Below the pieces are notes generated by a model, which was not told the DNA's origin, made no database searches, and saw only the letters and a program-made list of their open reading frames with translations. Shown here piece after piece: positions 10,331 through 25,100 of a stretch of 64,000 bases of DNA. The stretch is taken from positions 16,851,475 through 16,915,474 of the forward strand of contig NC_087077.1 of assembly GCF_026151205.1 (NCBI RefSeq). The letters are read 5' to 3'. The number at the start of each line of letters is the position of its first letter. The stretch's first letter is position 1. A program made the position numbers and the translations under genes. The DNA comes from Bolinopsis microptera (taxonomy: Eukaryota; Ctenophora; Tentaculata; Lobata; Bolinopsidae).

Positions 10331-13118
10331 ATGATAGAAGAGCGGGCAGCAGAGAAGCAGTTCACGTCACTAGGACTCGTAATGCACTCCCAAGGAGGAG
10401 GGTTAGTGATATGTGGCGGAAAGGACAGGGAGAAGATACTGACAGCTAATAAAGTGGAGTCAGGGGACAATGAGGAGTGGCAACTCTTCTCTACTCTTAT
10501 CTCTAAATATATCAGGTTCGTCTCTTCTCTATTTCTAATCTCTACTTATATCTCTAGATATATAATCAGGTTTATCGTTTCTCCAGAAAAGAATCAATCC
10601 AAGATTTGCCAACTCGTGCTTTGTAATTTAATATTTCTTTAATATTATATAGTCATGCAGATCGCAGTCTACCCACTATCATATGATATCACTATAAAAT
10701 ATAATTTAACGATAATCTAGAACAATTTGTTAGCGACAAGCAAAGTGTAACGAAATGTTTCACGCTTTAAACGTTTCGAGTTAAGTTTCATGATTTATTA
10801 GTTCTGACGACATTATCGTATTGTGTTTTCAATGCAGTTAAATTGTGAGATTTTTAAGTCGGCTGGCCGCGGGCTCAGAAATAGGTAGTTAGAGATTTCA
10901 TTTCCGTGATTTTCCGTTTAAGATCACCAACAAAGTTTTGGGTGAATATATTGATGCTTTTCAAACAACGTTAGTACAACGAATTCTTTATACGTAGTGC
11001 ATCCTGGGTTTGGACAGGAAGACAATATGCCCGTTTAAAACATTTCCATCACGTTACATTACATAATTCTCAATAAATGTAATAGATTTGTAGTGTTGTA
11101 ATTAGTTTATGTTATCTATTTTGTGACGCGGAGAAATTCGTCGTATTTCGATAGCTTTAAAATCTTAATTTTAATTAAAAAGTAGCTTTAAAATCTTAAT
11201 TTTAACTAAAAAGTGGCCATTAATAACAAAATAACCTCCTCCCCAGTTCGGGTGGCAGGCTGGATATAATCGCCACCTCGCTGGTGAAGCACCAAGAAGG
11301 AATAGCTCTGCTTGACAAAATAAAACAGTCGCTTCCCATAAACGTTCAGGGCTGGCCTTCTTTTGTTGAAGACGAAAATGGAATGTGAGTATTGTAACTT
11401 AATTTATGGTTTTAAAAATATTAAAATGATTTGTCGCACTCTGTTTCAGTCGTTGCGGCTGTACGAATACAATACGTTTATGTATAATATCCCTAATATT
11501 ATATATAGTCCAGTCATTTACGGACATTTTTGGGTTAGTACCTGCAAATTTTCAGATACCCACGAAACTTTGCACAGACCTTCCCAAAGGTATGATAAAA
11601 CGATTTTCGGTTGGAGACATTTTTTTAACTTTGGGCAAAACCCAGGAGGGCCACGCCCATCTGACCCAATAACGTAACTGACCCCTTGCTTCTGAAGGTC
11701 GTAGAGACTTCAAAATAGGTTTAAACGAAGCCGCATATGCATGTTTATATAAGAGTTATTGATCAACACATTGCCTAAAATCCTTACTTTTCGAGAAATT
11801 CGCCAAAAACCATTTTGGGCGTGGCGCTGAGCCGATTTTACTAACTTTTGATAGGATTGTGATAGAGTCTTTGGGTAGAGTGCAAAAGAACCGCAATTGG
11901 CATATTTATATATGACTTACGAAGAAACATATGCCTTAAAGTGCTTACTTTTTCAGTTATTGGCGAAAAACTGATTTTCGGTTCCAGAAATCATGCAAAA
12001 ATATGGGTATGTGGTAAATTGGGCTATGAAGGCCTTAGAGATTTTTGAATGAGTGCAAATTGTGCAGAATGGCCATGTTTATATACAACTTATGAAGCAA
12101 CATGCACCCTAAAATGCTTACTTTTCGAGTTATTTGGGGGAAAAACAGAGAAAATTTGCACAAAATAGAGCAAAATTGGTTATATCAGCCATTTTTGCCT
12201 CCCGTTCTATGTTAATAACTCGAAAAGTAAGCAGTTTAGGGTGCATGTTGCTACATAAGTTGTATATAAACATGGCCATTCTGCACAATGTGCACTTATT
12301 CAAAAATCTCTAGGGCCTTCATAGCCCAATTTACCACATACCCATATTTTTGCATGATTTCTGGAACCGAAAATCAGTTTTTCGCCAATAACTGAAAAAG
12401 TAAGCACTTTAAGGCATATGTTTCTTCGTAAGTCATATATAAATATGCCAATTGCGGTTCTTTTGCACTCTATCCAAAGACTCTATCACAATCCTATCAA
12501 AAGTTAGTAAAATCGGCTCAGCGCCACGCCCAAAATGGTTTTTGGCGAATTTCTCGAAAAGTAAGGATTTTAGGCAATGTGTTGATCAATAACTCTTATA
12601 TAAACATGCATATGCGGCTTCGTTTAAACCTATTTTGAAGTCTCTACGACCTTCAGAAGCAAGGGGTCAGTTACGTTATTGGGTCAGATGGGCGTGGCCC
12701 TCCTGGGTTTTGCCCAAAGTTAAAAAAATGTCTCCAACCGAAAATCGTTTTATCATACCTTTGGGAAGGTCTGTGCAAAGTTTCGTGGGTATCTGAAAAT
12801 TTGCAGGCACATGTCCATAAATGACTGGACTAATATATATATTTAATCGGCAAAATGAGGTTTAAGCTATTGCTAACCTCTATCAAAAATAAAAACTTCA
12901 ATCAGTACGATTAAGTAATTCATTTATACTATAGTGTCAATGATTCATAATAGAGGTCCCTGTCGCAATAAAGTAATATAGTACGGGACCAATGACCCTG
13001 TACATACAATAAATATAATTCATATTTCAGATTGAATGCTATGTATTTTGATCCACTGAAACTTCAACATGAGACGGGTACTAGACTGTTCCAGCCAACA
13101 CTAGCTGAATTTGAGAAG
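10331..13118 (+). CDS. NEK9: N-terminal extension exons of the NEK9-like gene
   Basis: Exons 10331-10515, 11247-11384 and 13031-13118 encode about 137 residues before the kinase glycine loop. The ATG (gacATGa) lies just after an acceptor-like site, so a 5'-UTR exon is likely upstream. Phases (2, 2, 0) join to the kinase exon, and the last exon ends ...AEFEK, running into IRTVGKG as NEK kinases usually begin (YEKIR..G). I do not recognise the segment [10 protein letters not shown]... to ...SFVEDENG. Known NEK8/NEK9 proteins have short N-termini, so this may be a lineage-specific extension or a wrong upstream join. Confidence 0.6.
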
Positions 13119-16100
13119 GTAATAATCCTGTGATTTAATCATTAATCATGATGTTACTTTCTTATTAAGTTATTAAATTTTCTAATTAAGTTATTAAATA
13201 TAAAAGTGTGAAGTGTAAAGTAGCGTGACCTGTTGATTATTATTGTAATTAGTCTTTATAATCACGCTATTATTCTACTGTCTTAAAGTTAAGTTAAACT
13301 GGAACGAAAATTTGTACAGTAGCTATTCACAATAATGGCATTCCATTCGAAATGACAAATTTGGCACAGTAAATCTCAATGATTTTAGTTGTATTTATCT
13401 ATAGTGTTACTCTGTACTCTGTGACTTAGAATTTATTCCGTTATAAATGATATTTCAGCTATCTAATACCTAAAATATGACCTATATAATTGTAGTTGTA
13501 CACACTGTCACACTAAGGTCTACTTAGTAAATTCTTGAAAATGTGACTCCTCTCTAGTAACTCTTCAAACTTCTCCCGTCCTTTTGAGTTAGTTAATCTG
13601 TAGGTCTATAAATAAATATGGAGTATGTTTTCAAGTTTATTTAATATAATCACACTATAGAACCCAACATTTTAGATACGCACAGTTGGAAAGGGAGCGT
13701 ATGGAGCAGCAGTTCTGTACAGAAAGAAGGATGATGACTCTCTCGTCATCCTCAAGGAAATCAACATGCATGACCTGAGCTACACTGAGCGACAACTAGC
13801 GCTAAACGAGGTGACCTTATACTTTTATAGTGATGATTTGTGTCCTAAGAATGGTCGTTGAGAAGGCTATTGCCCGGTTATGCTGTTATAGAGCGGTTAT
13901 AGTACGGTTCCTGACCGGTTATAGTACGGTTCCTGACCGGTTATAGTACGGTTCCTGACCGGTTATAGTACGGTTCCTGACCGGTTATAGTACGGTTCCT
14001 GACCGGTTATAGTACGGTTCCTGACCGGTTATAATACGGTTCCTGACCGGTTATAGTACGGTTCCTGACCGGTTATAGTACGGTTCCTGACCGGTTATAG
14101 TACGGTTCCTGACCGGTTATAGTACGGTTCCTGACCGGTTATAGTACTGTTCCTGACCGGTTATAGTACGGTTCCTGACCGGTTATAGTACGGTTCCTGA
14201 CCGGTTATAGTACGGTTCCTGACCGGTTATAGTACGGTTCCTGACCGGTTATAGTACGGTTCCTGACCGGTTATAGTACGGTTCCTGACCGGTTATAGTA
14301 CGGTTCCTGCCCGGTTATAGTACGGTTCCTGCCCGGTTATAGTACGGTTCCTGACCGGTTATAGTACGGTTCCTGACCGGTTATAGTACGGTTCCTGACC
14401 GGTTATAGTACGGTTCCTGATCGGTTATAGTACGGTTCCTGACCGGTTATAGTACGGTTCCTGATCGGTTATAGTACGGTTCCTGACCGGTTATAGTACC
14501 GTTCCTGACCGGTTATAGTACGGTTCCTGATCGGCTTTAGAGATTGGCAAATAACCCGAATTGAGAATTCCCTCTGTGAGCATCTCTGCATCTTTGAGTC
14601 TTTAATCTTATAATGTCCTAAGATATTCATATTAGTTTTTAGTGATTGTCCCTAGCACTGAGTGCTAGTAGCACTCACTATTTACATAATATCATAATAT
14701 GACATCACATCAATATCATGATATAAAACAGCAGATCTATATATCACTGCACTTGCAAATATGACTGCAGAGATAGCCTATAGTATTGTACGTCGTTTAA
14801 AACTCTAAGAGGCACCCCTCGGACGTGATGATAGACATTACACAAGCTGTGACGCAATCTCTTATCACGTGACCAACACCACGTGCTTTTCAACTCGACT
14901 CTAAATACATTATATTCTCCTTACCACGTGACTTTATCTGAGTGTCATGTGACACGTGTTCAATCCCAGCTGGGGGCATGCTGTTGTATCTCTGATTAAT
15001 TAAACTCTGACTGTCATATTATGTGTTATCACGTGACGAGCATAATAGCATTTTTCTGCTAAAAGATCCACAATATAATATGTGTGGCGGATTCCACAAT
15101 CCACAATCCACATCATACATTGTGAGCTGAGGAAGCTCCCTGATAAAGTGCTTAAGTGATAAGGTGATAAGAAGCAACTCTTAGGTTTTTAACTTTTTAA
15201 CTTGTTATCGTGGTAATACTGCATATTGAGTTAAATCTTAAAACTGATGATCTAAATATCATTTGACTATAGCAAATAGTATAATAAATAGTATAGTAAA
15301 TGGGTAGTGGGTATAATAATAATAGTATCGTCTGACTGCTAACTGTCTGACTATTTGACAGGTAAAAGTGTTGGGAATGCTCCATCACCCCAACATAATA
15401 GCTTACTATGATAGTTTTGAGGAGGATGGACTTCTCATGATCGAGATGGAGTACGCCGATGGAGGGTACGTTCAAACTCTTTTCTGTATTCTTGTATTTT
15501 TTCAAGCGTATTTTTATATCATATTATCTAAGTTCGTTGGATTGTTTCTGAGTTTTCATCGGCTCAATTTACGATTCTATATTATCTGAAGATCTGACTC
15601 GGACCTTTTGTTATTATCTTAATAATGAAATATGCTTAACCAGATTCTTTTGTTTACTTTCACTAAAGTTGCATGCTACAGATCTTACTCGTAATTCACA
15701 GAGATCAGCTCAGTGATCTACCACGAAATGCATTAGTTACACTTAACTTCTGTAAACATTAGCACGTCTGAATTTATTTCACTCGGCACACCTTTCTTTA
15801 CTTCTTTACTAAAATTTCTCTACATGTGAAAATAGCGCACTATCCTTGCTTCTCAAATTTTCACGAATCCAAGTTTTTTGTTTCTAATGGCCTCTCATGC
15901 AGGCACTAGATACGGAATTACTCCTTTATAAAATACTTTATCCGTTAACCACAGTACATTTTAGTTAGCACTGATACATGAGTAAGTATCAGAGAAAGTA
16001 GACACGACAACATAACTAGACCCGTACTTTACGGGCTCAATTAGACGGTACATGTGGTCATTAAGGACCAATTACACCGATTACGGGAGCTGTACATCAG

Positions 16101-19100
16101 ATCAGTATAACATATCATTTTATCACGAGGATGATGCAAGTGAGGTCACTGTACCGTTTACACTGTACGCTGCAGTACTTTTATCAATATTGTATTAAAT
16201 ACAGTACAGAAGAATATAATATCAAAGTGTGTGTTCTGATAGAAAAGATAAAACGTGATGATGCCGTTTAAAACATGAGGTAGATTGTGTGCTTGAGATA
16301 AGTCTTTAAATCTGCTGTAGACTGTTTAAATTATACGGAGCTTAAAATCTTGTTAAAGGCAACAACGGTGGAGCTAGAATTCGTGATTTTTCTAAATTGA
16401 ACGATGATGTTGACGGATAAATGGATCGATCTTTCAAAAATTAGACCATTTCATTGGTCGCAAATTAAATCCTTGCGTTTTAAAATCTAGAGTTTAAAAT
16501 TCGTTGTCAATGACTATGAGCGCAACTGCAATTGAAACACGCTTAGAGTGGGCTTATCGGACGTTCATAATTTAAGAGATTCATAAATTTGACTGATATA
16601 ATACATATAATAACTAAAATTAACTGTTAAATAGGTCAGAATTATTTGTAAATTAACATCCACTAACAAAGTGATGACTGCTGGTGCGATAATTGTTCCA
16701 AATAACACGTTCATTAAATCATGTTTAACAGTACATGAGATTTCTAGTAGTTCAAGATTTACCTGACCTAATTTATTAATCTAATATATAATCAAACTTC
16801 TGACGAATAACTCTATAACTGTAATATATTTGAACTTCTGGGTCCGGATGAATCTATAAGTTTAATATTTTTGAGTTTGTGACTCCACTATCCATGAAAC
16901 GATTGTAATACTATAATAATAATATATTACATATTCGAGCTTCTAAATCCACCACCCTTTAAAACCCTAGCTAAATCTATAACTCAATAACTGTTAGTAA
17001 TATAATAACTCTGATGCCACTTTCTCCTAATTATATATTAAGTTATCTAAGTTGTTATTAAGTTATGTAATATATTTAAAGAATTAGCCTCTAACACCAC
17101 TGCCTCACAGGACCCTAGCCCAGTATCTAGCCACCCAGGAGGACGATATTCCCGAAGACCACATACTGACCATGTTTAGACAGATGTTAGAGGCGTGTAA
17201 ACATCTGCACGATCACAATATCCTGCACAGGTCAGACGAAAATACTTGGAATGTTTTGAATATTTCAAGTACATTAAATTAAAGTATTTTAGATATTTCA
17301 ACTGTAGGTCTCTCATATTGTGACCATTTACAAGTGTGCTAATGGTCGATAGCTTACCCTATTACTGCACATCAGTGATTGAATGTGAAATCTTTTATTA
17401 TCGTTTTTCGGTGATTTTTTATTCAATTTTCGCCCACATGATACGTACACACATACCATTTGGATTCCTGAATTAGGGAGTTTGATTTAGAATTGCATGT
17501 TGCGACTTATAGACTCTACTATAGAGTCTATAAGTTATAGACTATACTATAGAGTATAGAGTCTATAAGTTCCAATGCTGGATGATCTAATATTGTTGGT
17601 AGATTTGTATGGCGAATGCGAATGACTAAACAGTTATGCATTGACATTTGACATAATATTATCATGAACGGTTACTATCGAAACTAAGTATCGAAACAGT
17701 ATTATATACATTATATATAATAATATATGCTGGTTTTATAACAAATAACTCTAACTAGGGATTTAAAGGCAGCCAACATATTCCTCACTAAAAACGGGAT
17801 GATAAAGCTAGGAGACTTTGGAATATCCAAGATACTGGAAACAAAAGGAGCCTCGACAGTCCTGGGTACACCCTACTACATCTCCCCGGAGATGGTAAGT
17901 TTTTAGTTATTATAAAATGCAAGTTCTAAACAAGGGATAGTTAAAAAACAATGTCCAAGTCTAATCTTTCCCTAAAACAAATAACTAAATATCAAAACGT
18001 CATTGTAATTTCTGCCATTACCTCTTATCAATACCACAAGCTAAATTACGAAGATAATACAGATCAAAAATATTTTTCATAGAAATTTTGTAGTTATTTT
18101 AGTTATTTTTAGTATTCATTGCCAACTTTAATTAATATTGTTGCATTGTGCGGTCCAAATGTGTTTTTGCAGAAATCTTTCAATGTTTGTTATATTTTGA
18201 TTGGAGCGGCCAAGACGGTTGAGGATTTGGCCTCACACTCTGAATGCTATATTATTATGTGCTTGCCAAGTAGAAAATAAGAATTTACATGAAGTTATTG
18301 ATTTATAAGTAAGCATATTTGAGCCTTTGCAAGTATTCACCTAATTCATCAAGATTTCATTATAAACATTGCCTAAGTTAATGTAGTCGTTTGCTAACTA
18401 ACACATAAATTCAAAATAATACTGAAAAAATATACTAATCGTGAAATCTGTTCTACTTTTCTAGGTCTTAAAAAATTATTTACAGTGCGAAGGTAAGCAG
18501 TACGGTCCTAAGAGTGATGTCTGGGCTCTGGGTTGCATTCTTTACGAGATGGCAAACAGAGAGAAAGCTTTTGAAGGTTCTAACTTACCAGCTCTTGTAA
18601 ATAAAATCATCAAGGTAAATTACTGTTCATTAACTTTATTAAGGTAAAGTGTTCATAAACTTTTTAAAGGTAAACTGTTCAGTAATTTTATTAAATTAAA
18701 CTGTTTAAGAATTTAAGAATTTTCTCACCAAGAACTTATTTGATTGTCAGACGTCAGTTGATCAACCAATAATAATAATTGATAGCTTTGCTGTATCTCC
18801 ATTATAAAATATCAGAGACTTTAAGTTTAACTTACCAATAATGCTCTCAGGGTCACTACAAGCCAGTTAACAGTACTTACAGCTCTCACTTACGGGAAAT
18901 AGTGGACGTGTTACTGACGACTGACCCAGACAAGAGACCTGGAGTTGATATAGTCCTTAACCAGGTGAGATATGAAGGTTTAGTTAGGGTACTCTGAAAC
19001 AACCTGTCTACAGAGCTGATAAACGCTGTCTTCAATCCGACCAGAGCTGTAGCTTAAAAGTTCCGTTTCCTGAAATATGTAAAGAAATATTATATGCAAC

Positions 19101-22100
19101 ATTAGACCTGGTTGTAAATTAGTAAAAACTATAATATATTCAAGGAATATCCTTTAAATTCCACTCCCCTACTGACCTGTGTATCTGCAGGTATTAGGAC
19201 TGGTGCAGTTCTACCAGCACCGAGAAAGAGCAGCAGAGAACAGACAGCAAGTGGTGAGGAGTATGATCTACTTCCTGGACACTTCACTGCTCACCCTCTG
19301 TCCTATTGACCTCCCTCTCACCTGTATCATCAGAACAGTGAGTAACTCTCAGTCAGTGAGACAACTCTCTGAAGAGTTAAATCTTAATTGTGTGATCAGT
19401 GATCAATAAGTTGAGTTAATAAATCTGGTCTGCTTACTGTTTACTTCATTTGAAGGACCACTGGTTTGCATTCTTCAGTTTCCATGTATGTGGTTATGAC
19501 TGGCACATTTGTTGGGCCCTTTGATTTGTTCCAACCCAAATAGTTTTGTTCCCAATTGTATCTATTCTTACATTAATTTAACATTTATTCCTACAGTAAT
19601 TCTCTCAGTAAAGCAGTAATGATAATCTGTTCAGGTGAGCGTTGGTAAGAGTCACATAGTAGCAACTACAGAGCTTCACTCTACATACAGCTGGGGAGAA
19701 GGAGGGTCTGGACAGCTTGGTCATGATAACACTTTATCTACTCATACCCCCACATGGTTGGTTAACAAGTTAATAAGTTAATAAGTTAATAAGTTAATAA
19801 GTTAATAAGTTAATAAGTTAATAAGTTGATAAGTTGATAAGTTAATAAGTTGATAAGTTAATAAGTTAATAAGTTAATAAGTTAATAAGTTGATAAGTTA
19901 ATAAGTTAATAAGTTAATAAGTTAATAAGTTAATAAGTTAATAAGTTAATAGGCTGATAAGTTAATAAGTTAATAAGTTAATAAGTTAATAAGTTAATAA
20001 GTTGATAAGTTAATAAGTTAATAAGTTAATAAGTTAATAAGTTGATAAGTTAATAAGTTAATAAGTTGATAAGTTGATAAGTTAATAAGTTAATAAGTTA
20101 ATAAATTAAGTTTATAAGTTCCCCACTCTGTTGTTTGTGGCAAGGCTTCCCTGGCCTCACTATAAGCTTATATAATAAGCTCATGTAAGCGGTAGATCTG
20201 TGCTAATCACAACCAGAGTAGCTGCATTTGTCCCAATCAGAATAATACTGACACCCGCAAATTGTGCTGGGTGATGGTGGTGGAGAGTTATTGGTTGGTT
20301 GGTTGGTTATAGAACCCTTTATAGAACCCTTTATAGAACCCGTCCCCAATTGGAAAATTACTTGACTCAATTCCGAGTGTGAATACAGGTGGTACCTGCA
20401 AGGGTATTTATTAAGCATTTAATGGTGGAGAGTATTTGAGCGTATTTAAATATTTGATAGATCTGTAAACATAGTACGGTAATAATACCAGCATCTGTGG
20501 AGCTACTGGAGTCTAATTTGTTGGTGGTTAGATAATTTTAAAATATAGACTTGGCGGTATTTTGCTTTGTGATATTTATTAAATGCGAATCAATTTTATT
20601 TTTTGTTTGTTTTTACACTTACACTTTTGTTTTTACACTAACTGTGAAATTTTACTCATTTTATATTATAAAACATCCAAGAATGATATAGACATTCACC
20701 ATTCAGTTATTAAGTCGCATTAGTTTGTATTCAAGACCTCCAAACGTATACAATTTATAAAGTTTAATATTAGAAAGCTGATGACTTCGAATACTTACCG
20801 CATATTATAATATAATAATAATATGTTATGTGGAAATTTGCCAATGGACATTTGCCAATGAACATTGCTTGATATGTATCATGAACAATTTTAAATGACT
20901 AAATTCAAATTATAATGAATATTTCTAGCTTGAAGCTTAGTAGACCACATTATAGTGAGACAGCCTGTGAGCTATCACAACATTATTTCTTCAGTTTATA
21001 ATAATCAATAATCATCTCTCAAAATTATTAGAAGATTGGAGTACTAAATTTAGTAATACATCCCCAATTTATTAACACAAATGCAGTTCACAATTAAGAT
21101 AATATATAATCAACTCTTATCATTACAGCATAGACGCGTTACAAGGAAAGTTCGTCACATCCGTAGCATGCGGAGACAACTTCACCCTCTTCGTAACAGA
21201 CAACGGTCTCCTCATGTCCTGCGGATCCGCGGCTTCTAAGTGTCTCGGTTTGTCTCTATTAAATGTATCAGTTTATGAAGCCAGTCTCGGAAGGGTGTCT
21301 TTGAAGTCTGAATGATACAATTCATTGCCACCTTCCCTTTTGGCCCCCGTACCAATGTTCATTAGTTTCAATATTTAAGTGTTAATATCTTACATAATAC
21401 GGCTGAGGCCGGTCCTTTATTTCACTATATTAGGCCGTGCCAAACATTTTATGAACCATTCATATATATACACTAATGAACTCGTTTGAACCAAATCGCA
21501 CTTGAATCTTTGGATTAACTTAAAATCTGCGATATATTTTTAGCCGGGTTGCCAGGGTAACACAATCTCGACTTAGGCCAGACAGATCAAACGGAGGACG
21601 TGCTGAAGCCCAAGTTATGTGAAACACTGTTATCTACTGACGTGGTGGCGGTGGCTTGTGGGCCTGAACACGCTGCTCTCACCACTAAGAGTGGGGCTGC
21701 GTTTACCTGGGGATGTGGGACAAGTGGGAGACTTGGCCATGGGACTAACATTGACAGGTGTGTGTTAGTGTGGAGATTGTAACTTTACTGGGGTACTTTT
21801 AGCTGTGGTAATTTGGGATAATTGGGGATAAGTTTAACTGTAATTTGTTGATATTTTATATGCACGTTCGATTGATAATAAGATAATGTACCATGCAGTT
21901 TTGTTAATGATTTAGATTAAGTTTACAGAATGCAGAGCTGCTAATTTGATATTTCAATTCTGAATTCAGTGTTTCTGCTAAGAAAGTACTAGAGCATCTA
22001 ATCTTAGTTAACAATCTGTAACATTGTATTCAGGGAGCTGCCTACACCAGTACAGTTTAACGAGGAATCAGTCTCGGTACAGAGAGTACGATGTGGTTCT

Positions 22101-25100
22101 GACGGTACCATGTTCCTTACTGAGGACGGTACATTGTACGCTTGTGGCAGGTAAATATCTGATGGTACCATTTTCTCACTGAGGGCGGTACATTGTACGC
22201 TTGTGGCAGGTAAATATCTGATGGTACCATTTTCTCACTGAGGACGGTACATTGTACGCTTGTGGCAGGTAAATATCTGATGGTACCATTTTCTCACTGA
22301 GGACGGTACATTGTACGCTTGTGATAACAAGCACTCTAGTCGATAAAACAATCAATTTTTATAAATTATTTTTTTGGCTCAATCAAACAATATCGTTTTA
22401 TACACAATATTCTATCAATAATGCAGCAAATGCGAATATGGGTGTTCATCAAAAAAAGGTCAAATCAGCAAAAGCTTGAAGATGTGAAGGTAACTGCTTA
22501 ACATGGGATTTGAGAGTGACCTGATACCACCTCAATCCTCAGCTCAGCTACTTCAATAATAAATATTCGCTTAAAATAATTCAGCTAATAAACAGTAAAC
22601 ATTTAAACAAACTAGCACCTAGATATATAATATATATACATGATGAATGCTGGGTGACCAGTAAGTCAGAAAAACAACCAGTAAGCCAGTAAAACCAGAC
22701 GATGTTGATCATAACGCCCCTACAAAGTGTTAAATCTGAGAGCTGGCTGAGAGTTGATTAACAGTAATATATTATGATAAGTGCACAATGCAGGGCCGGG
22801 TTCAGACATTGAGACATTCTCACGTTAACAAAACCTATTTATCTTGGAGCATTGGATCATCCTCATTAGTTCATTATTTCAGTATTTTATTTTTCTGCGT
22901 GTTTTTTTTTTATAGATTTCCATTCAAATCCAATTTTAATTATCCTTGAAATGATTATTGAGTCATTCTCGATGGTCTCAAATGACTACATTGCATGCGA
23001 TGTTGCAGTCTGTTCAGACTGCAGATCTAGATACCTCGTTGTCTGGGTTAAGGGGGCCGGGGCCGGGGGGGGGGGGGGGGGGGGTCTTCATCAAAATTCT
23101 CTCGAAATTGACTAGGTAAGTAGTAGTGTAAGTAGTAGTGTAAGTAAGGTATTTACAAACAGTCTCCACTTACTCCAGACTGCTTGCATTGCTTTCTTGT
23201 AAAGCTCGCTGTGAAACACAGGATTCAGGAAGCTGTTAATCGAGATCACCACGAGTGCAAATACCTCAAATACCATCGGAGAAGCCGGCTTCTTGGCGAT
23301 GCATTGGAAGTAGAGAACGCTGATAATGAATGGAATCCAGCAGCCGAGCTGTGATCCGATCATGAGAGCCACTTTAAGGGTGAGCTGAGTACTGGCGGAG
23401 TTATTCTCGTCTTGTTCTGCACCATCTGGAACAATAACCCTATTGTACCTCCTTTGTTTTAGAATGATCTTTATGTATGCAGTGCTGACAATGCTAAGTA
23501 GGACCACGAGACTTGTGCAGTAGAGGATTTTGTAGATCTCATAGGAGTCCTGGGATTTGAATATGTTGTGAACACAGAAACCTGTATTCCCATAGTAGCT
23601 GATCTCCTCGACATCAAAGATCTCCTTATTTAGTTCCTCCCAGATGCGTTTTTTCTAAATTCTGTGGCCCACTCACTTCGCTCGCAAGTTTGCCTTTTTT
23701 TCTGTGGCCCGCTCGTTTCGCAAATTTTTAACACTGGACCAATTCTCGAGCAGGGACGTAGCCAGGTTTTTTCTTTCGGGGGGGGGGGGGGGGGGGGGGG
23801 GGGCTGTCGGCGAGCAAAGCGAGCTGACTCGTCCAATCCAGCTGCGCTGTGGCAGGGGTCCAGGGGCGGAGCCCCTTGGCGGGGGCTAGGGGGCGCAGCC
23901 CCCCGGAAATTTTTTGCGAAATAGGGTGTTTGAGACGACATTTGGCATTAAAGAAATTTGTAGGACAGCAATAAACTGGGATTGAAAAGAATCAAGTACT
24001 CACGTAAATTTGGTAACTTCACAACAGCAATCTGCATTCTCCAATCAGAATATTTCACTGTGTTCCAAAACTGACAGGATGTTCCTCTTTGATTTTTATA
24101 CAATCGAAAAGTTTTCTCCAAAAATTTCCTCAATTAATTTGTCTCAATTAATTTGACTCAACTCTTTATTCCAAAAAAATATTTCGAAATTTAGGAGTAA
24201 CTTCTCAAAAATATCCTCTTTTTCCTCCCGTTTTTTCCTTAATAACACAGACCCACTATCAATATCAACAGGCCCACTATTTCATCTTACACTTCTTACA
24301 GACCTACAAGTCAATTTACAGACCCATTTCAGAGTAGCAAAGACCCACTATTAAGCGAGTAGACACACAGTTGATTTAAACAACAGACCCACTATCAATA
24401 TCGACAGGCCCACTATTTCATCTTACAGACCTACAAGTCAATTTACAGACCCATTTCAGAGTAGCAAAGACCCACTATTAAGGGATTAGACACACAGTTG
24501 ATAACAACAGACCCACTATCAATATCAACAGGCCCACTATTCCACCTTATAGACCCATGTAAGTAAGTCTACACTGTAATAAAACACATCCAAGCTATCA
24601 ACAGGCCCACTATTTGAGCATGTACAGACCCTCATTAACCATGGTCAATTCAATCCTAACCTCACCCCCCCCCCCCCCCCCCCCCCCCCAAGAAAATATG
24701 TTTTTTGTTTTGTTTCAGACAATTTTAATTTTTCGATGAAAAAATTTGAGGCAAGGGTGCTGGCACCCTTGGCACCCTACAAAAAAAAACCTTAGCCTCT
24801 CCTCCAGCTGTTCGAGGATTTTAGACACTTTTGTAGCTGGACACTCGTCATTCTCCTCTTCAACACCGAACACAACAACTTCTTTACTTCTGTCCTCTTC
24901 CTTGACGATCTTCTTAACTGCTGTAGCGATCTTCTTCGGTGATAGAGCAGTTGAACAGCTCTCCTGCAGTGTTGAGCAACTCTCCTGTAGTATTGAAGAA
25001 TAAGACTTTATCTCCTTCTGAACTGAATGCTGAATGATTGCTATATCTCTATCTTTCATGGTGATAACTTTATTCTGCAGAGTGATCATTGCCTTCCATC

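Noticed and set aside
17495-17575. tatagactctactatagagtc palindromes as a regulatory site
   Set aside because: Short AT-rich palindromes of this type occur by slippage; no flanking evidence of function.
22424-22490. Candidate exon reading [13 protein letters not shown] as the continuation of the RCC1 blade
   Set aside because: It lacks the N-K-L-G core expected after YACG, whereas the exon at 36420 ([10 protein letters not shown]) fits exactly in phase and sequence.
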